Assembly (NCBI GenBank): GCA_016716635.1
Contig: JADJVZ010000011.1
Span: forward strand, 744,001 to 808,000
Source of the DNA: Micropruina sp.
GTDB taxonomy: Bacteria; Actinomycetota; Actinomycetes; Propionibacteriales; Propionibacteriaceae
Length of the DNA: 64,000 nucleotides
Direction: 5' to 3'
Notes under the pieces: generated by a model
Databases searched by the model: none
What the model saw: only the letters and a program-made list of their open reading frames with translations
What the model was told of the DNA's origin: nothing
Program-made: the position numbers and the translations under genes
Part shown: positions 32,253 to 41,438 of the stretch, piece after piece
Position numbering within the stretch: position 1 is the stretch's first letter
Layout: each line of letters starts with the position of its first letter

Positions 32253-34619
32253 GTGGTCAACAACGAAGGTCCGGACGCCGTCCGAAACGAGCAGTTGGGA
32301 CTCCTGTCGGACGTCCCTCGCCAGGGTGGTTATGGCCCCGCGACGGATGGCCCCTGGTCGCAGAAGAACTACCACCACCCGGCCGCCGGCTGGGGGGCCG
32401 CGAAGTCGGTTTCCGAGGTCTTCCTCCGTCAGGGCGAAATCAAGCTGGGTCTGCCGCTGATGCTGACCATGAACCACCCCGTCCGCGGCTTCGACTGCCC
32501 CGGTTGCGCCTGGCCGGACGATCCTGGGGTGACCCTCGACATCTGCGAGAACGGCATCAAACACGCCACGTGGGAGATGACGAAAAAGCGTCCGGGCGAC
32601 GACTTTTTCGCCGCCCACACCGTGACCGAGCTCGCCACCTGGACCGACTTCGACCTGGAAGATCAGGGCCGCCTCACCGGCCCCCTCTCCTACGACGCCG
32701 CGACCGACCACTACGTTCCGGTCAGCTGGGAGACCGCGTTCGAGACGGTCGGGACGGCGCTGCGCGCGCTCGATTCGCCCAACCAGGCCGCGTTCTACAC
32801 CTCCGGACGGCTTAGCAACGAAGCCTCGTTCTTGTATCAATGGATGGCCCGCGAGTTTGGGACGAACAACCTGCCCGACTGCTCGAACATGTGCCACGAG
32901 GCCTCCGGCATCGGGCTGAACGCCTCGATCGGCACGGGCAAGGGCACCTGTGATCTTGAGGATTGGTCGAACGCCGACGCGTTGTTCTTATTCGGGGTGA
33001 ATGCCGCGTCGAACGCGCCGCGCATGATCACCACACTGGCCGACCTGACGCGCAAGGGGGCGCAGGTCGTCCACATCAATCCGTTGATTGAGGCTGCCAG
33101 CACGCGGACGATCGTCCCGCATGAGTTCGTCGACATGGCCCTGAACAAGGCCACGAGCACGGGCACCCTCGATCTGCAGGTGCGTCCCGGGGGAGACCTG
33201 GCGCTCGTCCGCGGCATGGCGAAGGCGGTGTTCGAGGCCGAGCGCGATGATCCGACGGCGGTCGACCGCGCCTTCCTGGCCAAATACACCCAGGGCGTCG
33301 ACGAGTACCAGGGGCTCGTCGAGGGCACTCCGTGGGAGAAGTTGGCCGCGCAGGCCGGTCTCAGCGAGGCGGCCATCAGGCAAGCCGCCGCCATTTACCT
33401 TGCGTCCAAGGCGACCAACATGAGCTGGTGCCTCGGTCTGACGCAGCACGAGGCGGGCGTCGACGCCGTCCGCGAGATCGTCAACCTGCTGCTGCTGCGC
33501 GGCAACATCGGCCGCCTGGGTGCCGGCCCGTCGCCCGTCCGTGGGCACAGCAACGTGCAGGGCAACCGGACGTGCGGCATCAATCACAACGCCTCCGCGG
33601 AGTTCCTGGACCGCATGGATCGCGAGTGCGGCATCACGTCCCCGCGCCAGAAGGGCCTCGACACGGTGCACACCGTGGCCGCGATGAGCCGCGGCGATGT
33701 CAAGGTGTTCGTGGGCATGGGCGGCAACTTCGTGCTCGCCGCCCTGGACACCCGCGCGACGGCCGAGGGACTCAAGCAGTGCCATCTGACCGTCCACGTC
33801 AGCACGAAGCTCAACCGCAGCCACCTGGTGCACGGCACCCAGGCACTGATCCTGCCGTGCCTCGGGCGCACCGAGAAGGATGAGCAACGCGGACGCCTCC
33901 AAGGCATCTCGACCGAGGACGCGATGAGCTCGGTCCAGCTGTCGATGGGCAAGCGGACGCCGGCCTCGCCCGACCTGCGCTCCGAGCCGGCGATTCTCGC
34001 GGGGATCGCCCGCGCCGCGATGCCGGAGAGCAAGACGCGCTGGGAGTGGATGGTGGACGATTACGACCGCATCCGCGACGTGATGGCGCGGGTGCTGCCT
34101 GGTTTCCAGGGCTTCAACGACCTGGTGCGGCAGAAGTACGGCTTCCGGATTCCGCAGCCTGCCCGCGAGCGCGACTTCCGGACGCCCAGCGGCAAGGCGG
34201 AGTTCTCCCACGCCGAGTTGCCCAACGTGATTCCAGCTGACAGCGACGTGCTGGTGCTGCAGACCATGCGCTCGCATGACCAGTGGAACACCACGATCTA
34301 CTCCAACGACGATCGCTACCGCGGCGTGAAGAACCTGCGCGAGTTGGTCTTCCTGAACGAGGCGGACATGCGCGACCGCGGCCTCGCCGAGGGCGATCTG
34401 GTCGACATCGTGGCCACGTCCAAGGACGGCACCACCCGCTCGGTTCATGCGTATCGTGCGGTCACCTATGACACCCCGCAGGGCAGTGCGGCGGGCTACA
34501 TGCCCGAGATGAACGTCCTTCTCGGCGCGGGGGACTACAGCACACAGAGCGATCAACCCCTGATGAAGAGCATCCAGGTCCGCGTGACGCGGGCTGACTC
34601 ACAGCAACAAACGCACTAG
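32253..34619 (+). CDS. FdhF/YdeP-type molybdopterin oxidoreductase
   Basis: The 788-residue protein belongs to the bis-MGD oxidoreductases related to formate dehydrogenase alpha subunits. An N-terminal CPGCAWP motif near residue 82 with a later Cys (LDICENG) replaces the usual cluster motif. The likely active-site Cys lies in NMCHEASGIGL near 214. Cofactor-binding segments include LFLFGVNAASNAPR, NIGRLGAGPSPVRGHSNVQGN and, in the C-terminal domain, VLQTMRSHDQWNTTIYSNDDRY-type sequence. The subgroup (YdeP/FdhF-like) is often annotated formate dehydrogenase but its substrate is not settled. FdhD upstream supports formate or a related reaction. The GTG start follows GAAAGGAG. Confidence 0.85.
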   Translation: MVNNEGPDAVRNEQLGLLSDVPRQGGYGPATDGPWSQKNYHHPAAGWGAAKSVSEVFLRQGEIKLGLPLMLTMNHPVRGFDCPGCAWPDDPGVTLDICENGIKHATWEMTKKRPGDDFFAAHTVTELATWTDFDLEDQGRLTGPLSYDAATDHYVPVSWETAFETVGTALRALDSPNQAAFYTSGRLSNEASFLYQWMAREFGTNNLPDCSNMCHEASGIGLNASIGTGKGTCDLEDWSNADALFLFGVNAASNAPRMITTLADLTRKGAQVVHINPLIEAASTRTIVPHEFVDMALNKATSTGTLDLQVRPGGDLALVRGMAKAVFEAERDDPTAVDRAFLAKYTQGVDEYQGLVEGTPWEKLAAQAGLSEAAIRQAAAIYLASKATNMSWCLGLTQHEAGVDAVREIVNLLLLRGNIGRLGAGPSPVRGHSNVQGNRTCGINHNASAEFLDRMDRECGITSPRQKGLDTVHTVAAMSRGDVKVFVGMGGNFVLAALDTRATAEGLKQCHLTVHVSTKLNRSHLVHGTQALILPCLGRTEKDEQRGRLQGISTEDAMSSVQLSMGKRTPASPDLRSEPAILAGIARAAMPESKTRWEWMVDDYDRIRDVMARVLPGFQGFNDLVRQKYGFRIPQPARERDFRTPSGKAEFSHAELPNVIPADSDVLVLQTMRSHDQWNTTIYSNDDRYRGVKNLRELVFLNEADMRDRGLAEGDLVDIVATSKDGTTRSVHAYRAVTYDTPQGSAAGYMPEMNVLLGAGDYSTQSDQPLMKSIQVRVTRADSQQQTH

Positions 34620-34627
34620 GAGCGACT

Positions 34628-35743
34628 ATGACTATTGCCCCCATCGGAGTCGGCATCATCGGGGTGGGGGGCTGGGCAAGCTACGGCCACCTGCCGGCCC
34701 TTGCGAGCCTCGACAACGTCCAGGTTGTCGCCGTGTCGAGCCGTTCCCTGGCGAAAGCCCAGGCGCTCGCCGCAGAGCACGGCATCCCTCACGCGTTTGA
34801 CGACTACCGCGAGCTCGTGAACGATCCCGACGTCGACCTCGTGGTGATTCCGACGCCGGCACCGGAGCATGCGGTGCTCGTCAAGGCGGCCATCGCGGCC
34901 GGCAAGGACGTGTACAGCGAGTGGCCGCTCACCACCAACACCGCCGAGTCGGAAGAACTGCTTGCCCTCGCCGAAGCCGCAGGGGTGCGACACGTCGTCG
35001 GTCTGCAACGGCGATTCTCGCCGAGCGCCCGCTACGCGATCGACCTCATCGCCCAGGGCCACGTTGGCGAGATCCGAGGGGTCACCATGTCGGTTGGCGT
35101 CGACGCCTTCGGGCCCGAACTACCCTCACGCCACGCCTGGGTGCTCGACCCCGCTGCGTTCGTGAGCCTGCTGCCGGTGTACTTCGGACACTTTGCCGAT
35201 CTGCTTTTCGCCACCGTCGGGCCCCCGAGCACGCTGACCGCTGTTTCCGAGAATCAGTTCCCAATCGTGACCCTGACCGACACGGGCGAGCAGGTTCCCT
35301 ACCCGGTCCCGACCGAGGTCATGATGGTCGGAAACCTTCAGCGCGGCGGCCTGTTCAGCATCCAACTCGAAGGCGGTCAAGGTCACCACAAGACAGGTCT
35401 GCGGATCGTCATCACCGGCACGGAGGGCGCGTTGCGCATCAGCAACCCTCGCGCCTTCGAGAACGAACAGGAGAACGCCATCGAGGAGATGACGGGCGAT
35501 GCCACCAGCTGCAGCCCGCTCGCCATCCCTGAGCGGTACGTCCTTCTTCGGGATGACGACCTCGACCAGAGCGTCCGAGATGTTGCGTACCTCTACAACG
35601 CCTACGCCCAAGACGTGCGGAACGGCGGCTCGACGGTCAGCGACTTCACCGACGCCGTGAACCTGCATCGCCTCATTGATCAAGTCACGAGGTCGTCGGC
35701 GGGGTCCTCCCAGGCAGCGCAGAACAACGTTCGCTGGGGTTGA
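34628..35743 (+). CDS. Gfo/Idh/MocA-family protein, Gal80-like variant
   Basis: The 371-residue protein has the N-terminal NAD(P)-binding fold (VGIIGVGGWASYGHLPAL, residues 6-23) and a C-terminal alpha/beta domain. In active dehydrogenases an EKP motif provides the catalytic Lys. Here the position reads SEWPLTTNT, as in Gal80-type proteins that bind the nucleotide but work as sensors or modulators. It starts 8 nt after the oxidoreductase gene and has AGGAGCG upstream. It is flanked on the far side by a decayed copy of the 3' end of that gene. Confidence 0.82.
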   Translation: MTIAPIGVGIIGVGGWASYGHLPALASLDNVQVVAVSSRSLAKAQALAAEHGIPHAFDDYRELVNDPDVDLVVIPTPAPEHAVLVKAAIAAGKDVYSEWPLTTNTAESEELLALAEAAGVRHVVGLQRRFSPSARYAIDLIAQGHVGEIRGVTMSVGVDAFGPELPSRHAWVLDPAAFVSLLPVYFGHFADLLFATVGPPSTLTAVSENQFPIVTLTDTGEQVPYPVPTEVMMVGNLQRGGLFSIQLEGGQGHHKTGLRIVITGTEGALRISNPRAFENEQENAIEEMTGDATSCSPLAIPERYVLLRDDDLDQSVRDVAYLYNAYAQDVRNGGSTVSDFTDAVNLHRLIDQVTRSSAGSSQAAQNNVRWG

Positions 35744-35823
35744 GCCGCCTCTCGGTTGCTCAATATCGCTCTCCTGAGCGTCATTCGATGACTGTGTCCG
35801 CCGGGGCGACGTCATGGCGTGTG

Positions 35824-36346
35824 CTGCCCGAAGTTCCAGGGATCGAACGACTTGGTGCGACGTAGGTTGAGGCTTCCGGATTCCGCAGCCCGCCCGCGAG
35901 CGGGTCTTCCGGACGCCCAGCGGCAAGGCGGAGTTCTCATCTGCGGAGTTGCCGAATGTGATCCCCGCGGACAGCGACGTGTTGGTGCTGCAGACCATGC
36001 GCTCGCATGACCAGTGGAACACGACGATCTACTCCAACGACGATCGCTACCGGGGCGTGAAGAACCTGCGGGAGCTGATCTTCCTGAACGAGGCCGACAT
36101 GGCGGCCCGGGGGATCGCGGAGGGTGATTTCGTCGACATCGTGGCGACGTCCAAAGACGGCACCACGCGATCGCTGCACTCCACCGCGCCGTGCCCTACG
36201 ACCTACCCAGGGGCAGCGCCGCGGGCTACATGCCGGAGATGAACGTGTTGCTGGGTGCAGCCGACCTCAGCACCCAAAGCGACCAGCCGCTGATGAAGAG
36301 CATCCGGGTCCGAGTGACCCGGGTCGCGGTCGGGGTTGGCGGATGA
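35824..36346 (+). pseudogene. Decayed duplicate of the molybdopterin oxidoreductase 3' end
   Basis: The region repeats roughly the last 165 codons of the gene at 32253-34619. Clear blocks are FQGSNDLVR, IPQPARERVFRTPSGKAEF, NVIPADSDVLVLQTMRSHDQW and EMNVLLGAADLSTQSDQPLMKS. Frame changes occur near 35868 and near 36184, and no N-terminal part exists. DNA similarity to the intact copy is high, so the duplication is fairly recent. Intact gene and fragment flank the Gfo/Idh gene as direct repeats. Confidence 0.9.
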
Positions 36347-36409
36347 CCGCCGCGTGACGGCGACTTCGTACAAGTGCCTTCAAGATTCACCGAGATAGGA
36401 AGGCTCACT

Positions 36410-36547
36410 GTGCGGCAGCATCGACTCAATTCACGCCGAGAGACCTCAGGACTGGCCGACATTGCGGGCAAAAGCCGTGTTTGTTCCAGCACCACTACTC
36501 GCGACCTTCAGTCGAGGTGTCGTATCCCACATGCGATGGAGGTCTAG
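36410..36547 (+). CDS. Possible 45-aa ORF, perhaps a regulator remnant
   Basis: A GTG preceded by ATAGGAAGG opens a 45-codon frame containing GLADIAGKSRV and STTTRDL, faintly like a LacI-type helix-turn-helix (LADIA..AGVS..TVSR.L) with an altered turn. It has no effector domain. It may be a broken regulator at the island edge or simply non-functional. Confidence 0.25.
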   Translation: MRQHRLNSRRETSGLADIAGKSRVCSSTTTRDLQSRCRIPHAMEV

Positions 36548-37147
36548 TCAGCGAATTATGTCCTCAACAACCAAGTGGGCTGCTGTTGAGGGGTTTGGTC
36601 CTACTCGATTGCGAGCCGAATGAGGGTCACAGATTCTCGCTCGCTGCTGTGCGATGGCTCGATTGGTGTAGGGAAACGTGGCGGGCAACGCCTTTGTTTC
36701 AAGGCCGTGGCGAGAGAGTCTCCGGGCAAGTTGTTTCGCATCCTGAAACGCTGTGACCTGCTCGAAGTGCATCAGCAGCCAGACCTCGAAACAAGGATTC
36801 GATATCACCACCCTCACACCGCAGGCCTTAGCATCGATGATGGCGTCCTGCAGATTACTGTGCTGGTCCACGTCCACTACAGCCCAGACCGAGTCGAATG
36901 GGTCGGCCCCGGCTAGCTGGGCCTGCCGCTTGGCCTCGGCCACGACACGCCGAGGGTCGCGCCCCGTGCCGACAACCGTGAGCGCCATCGAGTGCACTGT
37001 TATGTTTGATCGACGCTCGGCGCGAGCGAGTCCGTTGAAATAGTCTGGTTCCGTCCGAACTCCCTCGCTCACGATGAGAATCGCCCGACGTTCGGTCCGT
37101 GTTCGCGTACGCCGGCGGATATCGCGTGGCTCGCCCCTACTGCGCAT
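36548..37147 (-). CDS. rloB: RloB/AbiLii-like protein (defence pair partner)
   Basis: The 199-residue protein has the RloB domain features: an acidic motif ILIVSEGVRTEPDYF with Glu near residue 28, the paired acids in VWAVVDVDQH near 88-95 and the block ISNPCFEVWLLMHFE near 115-128. These acidic residues resemble a Toprim-like metal site, consistent with a nuclease. With the adjacent RloA-type ATPase it matches the two-component RloAB/AbiL architecture, which causes abortive phage infection. ATG at 37147 overlaps the ATPase gene by 11 nt; an earlier ATG lies at 37165. Confidence 0.82.
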   Translation of the reverse strand: MRSRGEPRDIRRRTRTRTERRAILIVSEGVRTEPDYFNGLARAERRSNITVHSMALTVVGTGRDPRRVVAEAKRQAQLAGADPFDSVWAVVDVDQHSNLQDAIIDAKACGVRVVISNPCFEVWLLMHFEQVTAFQDAKQLARRLSRHGLETKALPATFPYTNRAIAQQRARICDPHSARNRVGPNPSTAAHLVVEDIIR

Positions 37148-38516
37148 GCTCAATAGTGGCCTCATCGGGGGTCGACTGAAGGGCGTGGATTAGCTCATCT
37201 GGCGAGATGATAGGAAGCGCGCCGTAGCGCCCTTGAAGGTAGCGTCGCTCGAAGTTGTCGCCGATGCGGGTGGTGAATTCTGCGAGGCTGATGAGCTCGG
37301 AATTTCCCTCTGCGTCCTTTTGACAGAACCACACTTCGTCAGGCGTCAGTTCTACCGGGGAGAGGTGGCCCAAAAGCGTGGCGTCATGCGAGGTGAACAC
37401 AAGTTGGGCACCGGTGGTGTTTAGTCGGGGGTCCTTGAACATTGCGACCAGGGCGGCCGTCAGTCGAGGATGCATGCTTGCGTCCAGTTCGTCGACAAGG
37501 AGAACTGTCTGCTTCTTTAGCGCCTGCAGGGCGGGAACGGCGAGCGACAACCAAGCGATTGTCCCACTACTTTCGTCCCGCAGGTCGAGGGTGCAGTCCT
37601 CAGATGGCCCGTGACTAAATCTAATGGACTTGCTGACGTCCCGAAGCGCCTTCAAGAAAGTTGCCTCATCGAATTCAGGATCCTCTCCGCTGCCGTCACG
37701 CGAGTCATCCGGTGTCGGCTTCCTCCTCAACTCGCGGTTGAAGGCCAGGAGCGCCCGCTTCACGGGCTCATCTAGTTCGCTTGACTCCAATTCGGCCGAG
37801 ACTGAGATCGCAGAGATCCCTAGATCTGCGAAGCGCAGCAAGTTCGTCGCTTGAGCCCGGAGTTCCTCATCATCTAGAAGCCCCATGACCCATCGGATGC
37901 GAGCGGACCTGTCCGAGTCGCTGTACTGAGCGAACTGGATATGATTAGAGAGGGCGTGATGCAGAGCTCGTAGCAACCGGTGTTTCCCAAGAGCTGCTGT
38001 GCTCAGGAAGAGGGTCCGTCTCGAAGCCATGCGTTCGAGGGCCTGAAGTTGTCCCCCAAGACTCCGCCCGAACTGGATGGGCATGTCCATAGACCGCTCA
38101 AAAAGGACCCGCCGCCTACCCGAGGGAAAGGCGTTGAGCCACTCGGATTCCACACCTGTTGCCGAGATCTCGAAGCCGTACTCATAGCGAACCCCGTCCT
38201 CCACGAAATCGAATGAGTACATCGAGGGCGAGTCGCGCGAATCAGGATTCAACTGGAAGGGATGGTGTGGCAACTGCGGGCGCTCGGCCCAGGTCGTAGC
38301 TGAGTTTCGGATGCAGGAGTTGGCAAACCAAATAGCGTCGAGGAGGTTGGACTTACCTGATGCGTTTGGTCCGTAGACTCCTGCCACCCTCACCGTGCTC
38401 GACGCCCAATCGCCATTTGCGGGGCGCGCCGTCTTGAGGGTGCTGGACACGAGGGAGAGGTTGGCTTCATCTCGCATGGACCGGTGATTCAGACAGGTGA
38501 ACCGCAGCAGGATCAT
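37137..38516 (-). CDS. rloA: RloA/AbiLi-like AAA ATPase (defence pair sensor)
   Basis: The 459-residue ABC/SMC-like ATPase of the AAA15/21 type has Walker A GPNASGKSN at residues 49-57, an ESSGT signature-like motif at 315-319 and Walker B VLLVDELDASMHP at 338-350. A switch region QLVFTSHDATLL follows. It starts MILLRFTCLNHRSM, typical of RloA and OLD-like ATPases, but has no C-terminal Toprim nuclease, which is supplied by the partner. It probably senses phage and licenses RloB. GC content is lower than in the flanking housekeeping genes, suggesting transfer. Confidence 0.85.
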   Translation of the reverse strand: MILLRFTCLNHRSMRDEANLSLVSSTLKTARPANGDWASSTVRVAGVYGPNASGKSNLLDAIWFANSCIRNSATTWAERPQLPHHPFQLNPDSRDSPSMYSFDFVEDGVRYEYGFEISATGVESEWLNAFPSGRRRVLFERSMDMPIQFGRSLGGQLQALERMASRRTLFLSTAALGKHRLLRALHHALSNHIQFAQYSDSDRSARIRWVMGLLDDEELRAQATNLLRFADLGISAISVSAELESSELDEPVKRALLAFNRELRRKPTPDDSRDGSGEDPEFDEATFLKALRDVSKSIRFSHGPSEDCTLDLRDESSGTIAWLSLAVPALQALKKQTVLLVDELDASMHPRLTAALVAMFKDPRLNTTGAQLVFTSHDATLLGHLSPVELTPDEVWFCQKDAEGNSELISLAEFTTRIGDNFERRYLQGRYGALPIISPDELIHALQSTPDEATIEHAQ

Positions 38517-38826
38517 GGATCGAACCCTACAGTTCCAGCGACTCCAGAAGCAAGAAGTGACAAGTGGCGTCTCAGAACTGCATTTCTAGGGATGTTATAC
38601 CCCTGTGCAAGGGTCCTGGAAGAGGGCTCTATGTGCGCCATGAAGTCAAGGTGGTGGCCTTGATTCGGCGTCCCGTGCGCGGCTCCCGTCCTTGGTGGCT
38701 ATCGGGGCCTAGCTAGTCGGACGGGTCTCGAGCGCTTGTTGGCCGACGACTCCCGAGCCATTGTTCTGCTGGGGGAGGCGATCAGTTCGCGGGTGGCTTC
38801 ATGGCGTCCGCATAGAAGTGCGAACG

Positions 38827-39652
38827 CTAAGTGAGGACGCTTCGAGGGTGCGGTCGCGAGGCCAACTTCGTTGGCCACGCTGTGGAACGTGGTGCCCCAC
38901 TCGGCGGGTGGGCTCGGGAGTTCAGTTGGGGGAATCGAGTGATCGCGCTCGGCGAGACGCTGACGACGGCTTTCGCGAAGGCGGCTGGCTCCAAGAGTTG
39001 GCGCTCAATCAGGAGCGCGAGATCGATGAGGTACTTCACTCTGGAAGCGGGGCGTTCGTGGGCGTAGAGGCGCGCGCAAGCGTGGGTCTTCTCGGCGGCG
39101 TGGCGGGAGAGATCAACGGCGCTTATGTTGAAGGGGGCGCCACCGAGGACAGGGCGAATCGCGAGAGCTTCGAGATTGCCAGCCGGTTGGGTGGCAGAAG
39201 TGACGATGTCGATGGTCGCGGTCGCGAAGGGGCTCCGGTCCACGTGGACGTCGATTACCACCCGCCGAGTCGATGGCAGTTCGTCCTCGACGCGCACCTG
39301 TCGTGGCGGTCGCTTGGTGAAAGTGCAACCATCGCCAAGGTCTTGATCTAGGGCGATGTCGAGCAGGTCTTGGAGTTCAGGGCCTGTCAGTGTCGCGGTA
39401 TCGAGGCGCAGGAGGTCAAGATCCTTGGTGGTCCGGGTGGCCAGGCCAAGTCGCACCTCGAGGCTGAAGCCACCTTTTGAGTACCCAGCGGGGATCCAGC
39501 GACAGTCGAGCGAGAGGTCGTTGGAACACGTATCGATTGCGCACGCGCTGGGGTGGGACCCCTTCTGCCGCGGCGATGGTGCGCAGGCGGTGGCTGAGGC
39601 TGACGGACTCGGGGCGAGGCATCCTCGGAGGCCTTCGCCAGGGCGCGTTCAA
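38827..39652 (-). pseudogene. Broken AbiEii-type nucleotidyltransferase toxin
   Basis: The fragments read in order SLSHRLRTIAAAEGV, RYVFQRPLARLSLDPRWVLK, then after a one-base shift GGFSLEVRLGLATRTTKDLDLL, then DIALDQDLGDG and VKYLIDLALLIERQLLEPAAFAKAV. A further shift yields AERDHSIPPTELP and PAEWGTTFHSVANEVGL. This is the AbiEii family with the TKDLDLL nucleotidyltransferase motif. The first shift is one extra base in a four-T run (39475-39478); the second lies near 38960. No intact AbiEi antitoxin is visible upstream. The 300 bp between here and the RloA start contain no gene that I can support. Confidence 0.78.
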
Positions 39653-39884
39653 TCCGCAACGCTGCGCGCTCGCCCGCGTCGGCCGTCGCCCTCAGGGCCC
39701 GGCGCTGGTGATCAGGCCTAGGCGAAGTCCGGTTACCGAGGGCCAGATGAAGGCGCTGTTCGGCAATGGCCATTCACCCCTCGCCGACCAGAGCCGAAAG
39801 TCCGCCCTCGAAGCCGACCACAGCGCGCGCGATGCCGAGAAGGCTTGCCGGCTCGGCCGTCCGGGACGCCGTCGGCGACGTGGA

Positions 39885-40802
39885 CTATCGCGGATACTTG
39901 TTGCGGCGGACCCGCTTAGTCTCAAGCGCAGCCCTCATTTGATTCAACTGGAGAGCACGGCGTGCTTGCTCAGTGATCTCGCGGGTTGTTTCGCCGGCGA
40001 GGATCGCCGAGCAGAATTCTGCGCCATGTTTCTTGCACCAGGGGGACTCGAGGACATATCCATGGCGATAGTCCTCGTCGTGGATGTGCTCGATTTCGAA
40101 CTCCTTCCAGAGATCGGTGACATCCGAGCCGGGGACCCCGTTTGAGCATCCGCAACTCGTGGTCACGAAGTCGTTCTCCTTGAAGTGGTTCCAGAGAGAT
40201 TCGGTTACAACAATCTGGTGCCGAGTTGCCGATTGTGCACACTTGACCGCGTGGTTGACGGCCCGACCGGGCCACACCGCCTCTTGCTCTGCGACGTCCC
40301 TCGGGCTGCCGATCGTCTTGACGAGGACCCGGTCGGCGGCCATCCCAACCTTGTAGCCAGTCTCGGGGAATGACCCTGATCCTCCGTACTTTGACTCGAG
40401 TTGCTTTACAAGCAGCGAACTGAAGGAGCGGACCGTCACGGCGGCGCAGAAGGCGCGCTCGTAAGCTGACTGCCCCCAGAAGAGACCGAACCCACCGTCG
40501 CCCTGAATGTCAATGAAGTTCGCGTCGAAGTCGTGGAAGACCTTAACCGCGCCATCGACCGATGACTGGTAGATCTTCGCGGTCGACACGTCGTGCCTGC
40601 CTGTCCCCAACCGGCTGCTGTTGCGAAGGTCAGCGACCACCGCCACAACATCGGGGATCTTCAGCCATGTCGAGGATCCCGCACCCTTGATGTCGTTGAG
40701 GTCGGGATCCGAGCGTTCGAGAACCGTGGGGCTGGAAGAGAGAACTTCTCGGACTCCATCGTCGAGATCGGTGAGTAGCGAATCCAATTCAACTGAAACC
40801 AT
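39885..40802 (-). CDS. pycC: Pycsar nucleotidyl cyclase (PycC-like)
   Basis: The 305-residue protein has a class III nucleotidyl cyclase core. The first metal Asp is in VVAVVADLRNSSRL (D58) and the second in FIDIQGDGGFGLFWG (D102), the two ion-binding positions of adenylate/guanylate cyclases. The rest of the fold follows (ETGYKVGMAADRVLVKTI, WPGRAVNHAVKCAQSA). PycC enzymes make cCMP or cUMP on phage infection. Identification is strengthened by the adjacent PycTM-type effector gene, 35 nt upstream in the same direction. The base (C or U) used cannot be read from sequence. Confidence 0.85.
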   Translation of the reverse strand: MVSVELDSLLTDLDDGVREVLSSSPTVLERSDPDLNDIKGAGSSTWLKIPDVVAVVADLRNSSRLGTGRHDVSTAKIYQSSVDGAVKVFHDFDANFIDIQGDGGFGLFWGQSAYERAFCAAVTVRSFSSLLVKQLESKYGGSGSFPETGYKVGMAADRVLVKTIGSPRDVAEQEAVWPGRAVNHAVKCAQSATRHQIVVTESLWNHFKENDFVTTSCGCSNGVPGSDVTDLWKEFEIEHIHDEDYRHGYVLESPWCKKHGAEFCSAILAGETTREITEQARRALQLNQMRAALETKRVRRNKYPR

Positions 40803-40837
40803 GTGAGAACACTAGAACGCGGTGCTGACAACCGGTG

Positions 40838-41380
40838 CTACCACCCGAACCACTGGGTCAGCAGTGCACCGAGAAGACAGACAAGTGCGACTACCAAGGC
40901 GACAATCGATCGGCCAACCCAGCGATACTTGCGTGTGGCCACTGTGGCGTTGGCAACGATCTGCGCACTGAGATGCTTGACATACGCCTCGTCGTCGCTC
41001 AGCGCCGCATTGACGGCCTGCTGAGCCTTGAAGGGTGTTCCGAAACGTTCTGACAGATGGCGGTAGTAGAGCGGGTTCTCAGGAGCGTCCGAACGGCCAA
41101 GGCGCGGCCAGATCGAGAGGCATGCGAGTGTCGCCGCAAGAATCAGAAGCAGACTGCAGGACACGACGAATACGCTCATTAGCACGGTCATGTCTTTGGG
41201 CTTGGGTAGCAGGACCACGAGCCCGGCTGATGCTGCTCCGATAAAGGCAAGGGTGGCGCCTGCCTTGCTTTCGGCGTGTGCGATCCAACCGTTGATCGCG
41301 AGGTATAGCGGCCAGTGCCGATCTGGCGATTCTCGGGCGACCCGAACCTCAAGAGGCGGCAATGCCCGACGGTGAAACAT
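40838..41380 (-). CDS. pycTM: Pycsar transmembrane effector (PycTM/DUF5706-like)
   Basis: The 180-residue protein begins near WPLYLAINGWIAHAESKAGATLAFIGAAS, the conserved helix that starts the Pycsar transmembrane effector family. It has three hydrophobic segments (about residues 42-59, 64-92 and 157-177). The family block NPLYYRHLSERFGTP, LSDDEAYVKHLSAQIVANATVATRKYRWV lies between them. On binding cCMP or cUMP such effectors disrupt the membrane and stop growth of the infected cell. The ATG at 41380 has AGGGG upstream; a longer frame to 41446 adds an unlikely N-terminus. Confidence 0.85.
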   Translation of the reverse strand: MFHRRALPPLEVRVARESPDRHWPLYLAINGWIAHAESKAGATLAFIGAASAGLVVLLPKPKDMTVLMSVFVVSCSLLLILAATLACLSIWPRLGRSDAPENPLYYRHLSERFGTPFKAQQAVNAALSDDEAYVKHLSAQIVANATVATRKYRWVGRSIVALVVALVCLLGALLTQWFGW

Positions 41381-41438
41381 GACTGACCCCTGTCTCCCAT
41401 GCGGTGCGGAACATCCTACTTTTATGATTCCCTGCAAG

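Noticed and set aside
32988..34556. 522-codon minus-strand frame opposite the molybdenum oxidoreductase
   Set aside because: Shadow frame; the plus strand has clear cofactor-binding motifs.
38761..39351. 196-codon plus-strand frame between RloA and Pycsar
   Set aside because: The minus strand carries AbiEii fragments in order; the plus frame has no family features.
39477..40145. 222-codon plus-strand frame overlapping the cyclase end
   Set aside because: It overlaps two recognised minus-strand genes and has Arg-rich shadow composition.
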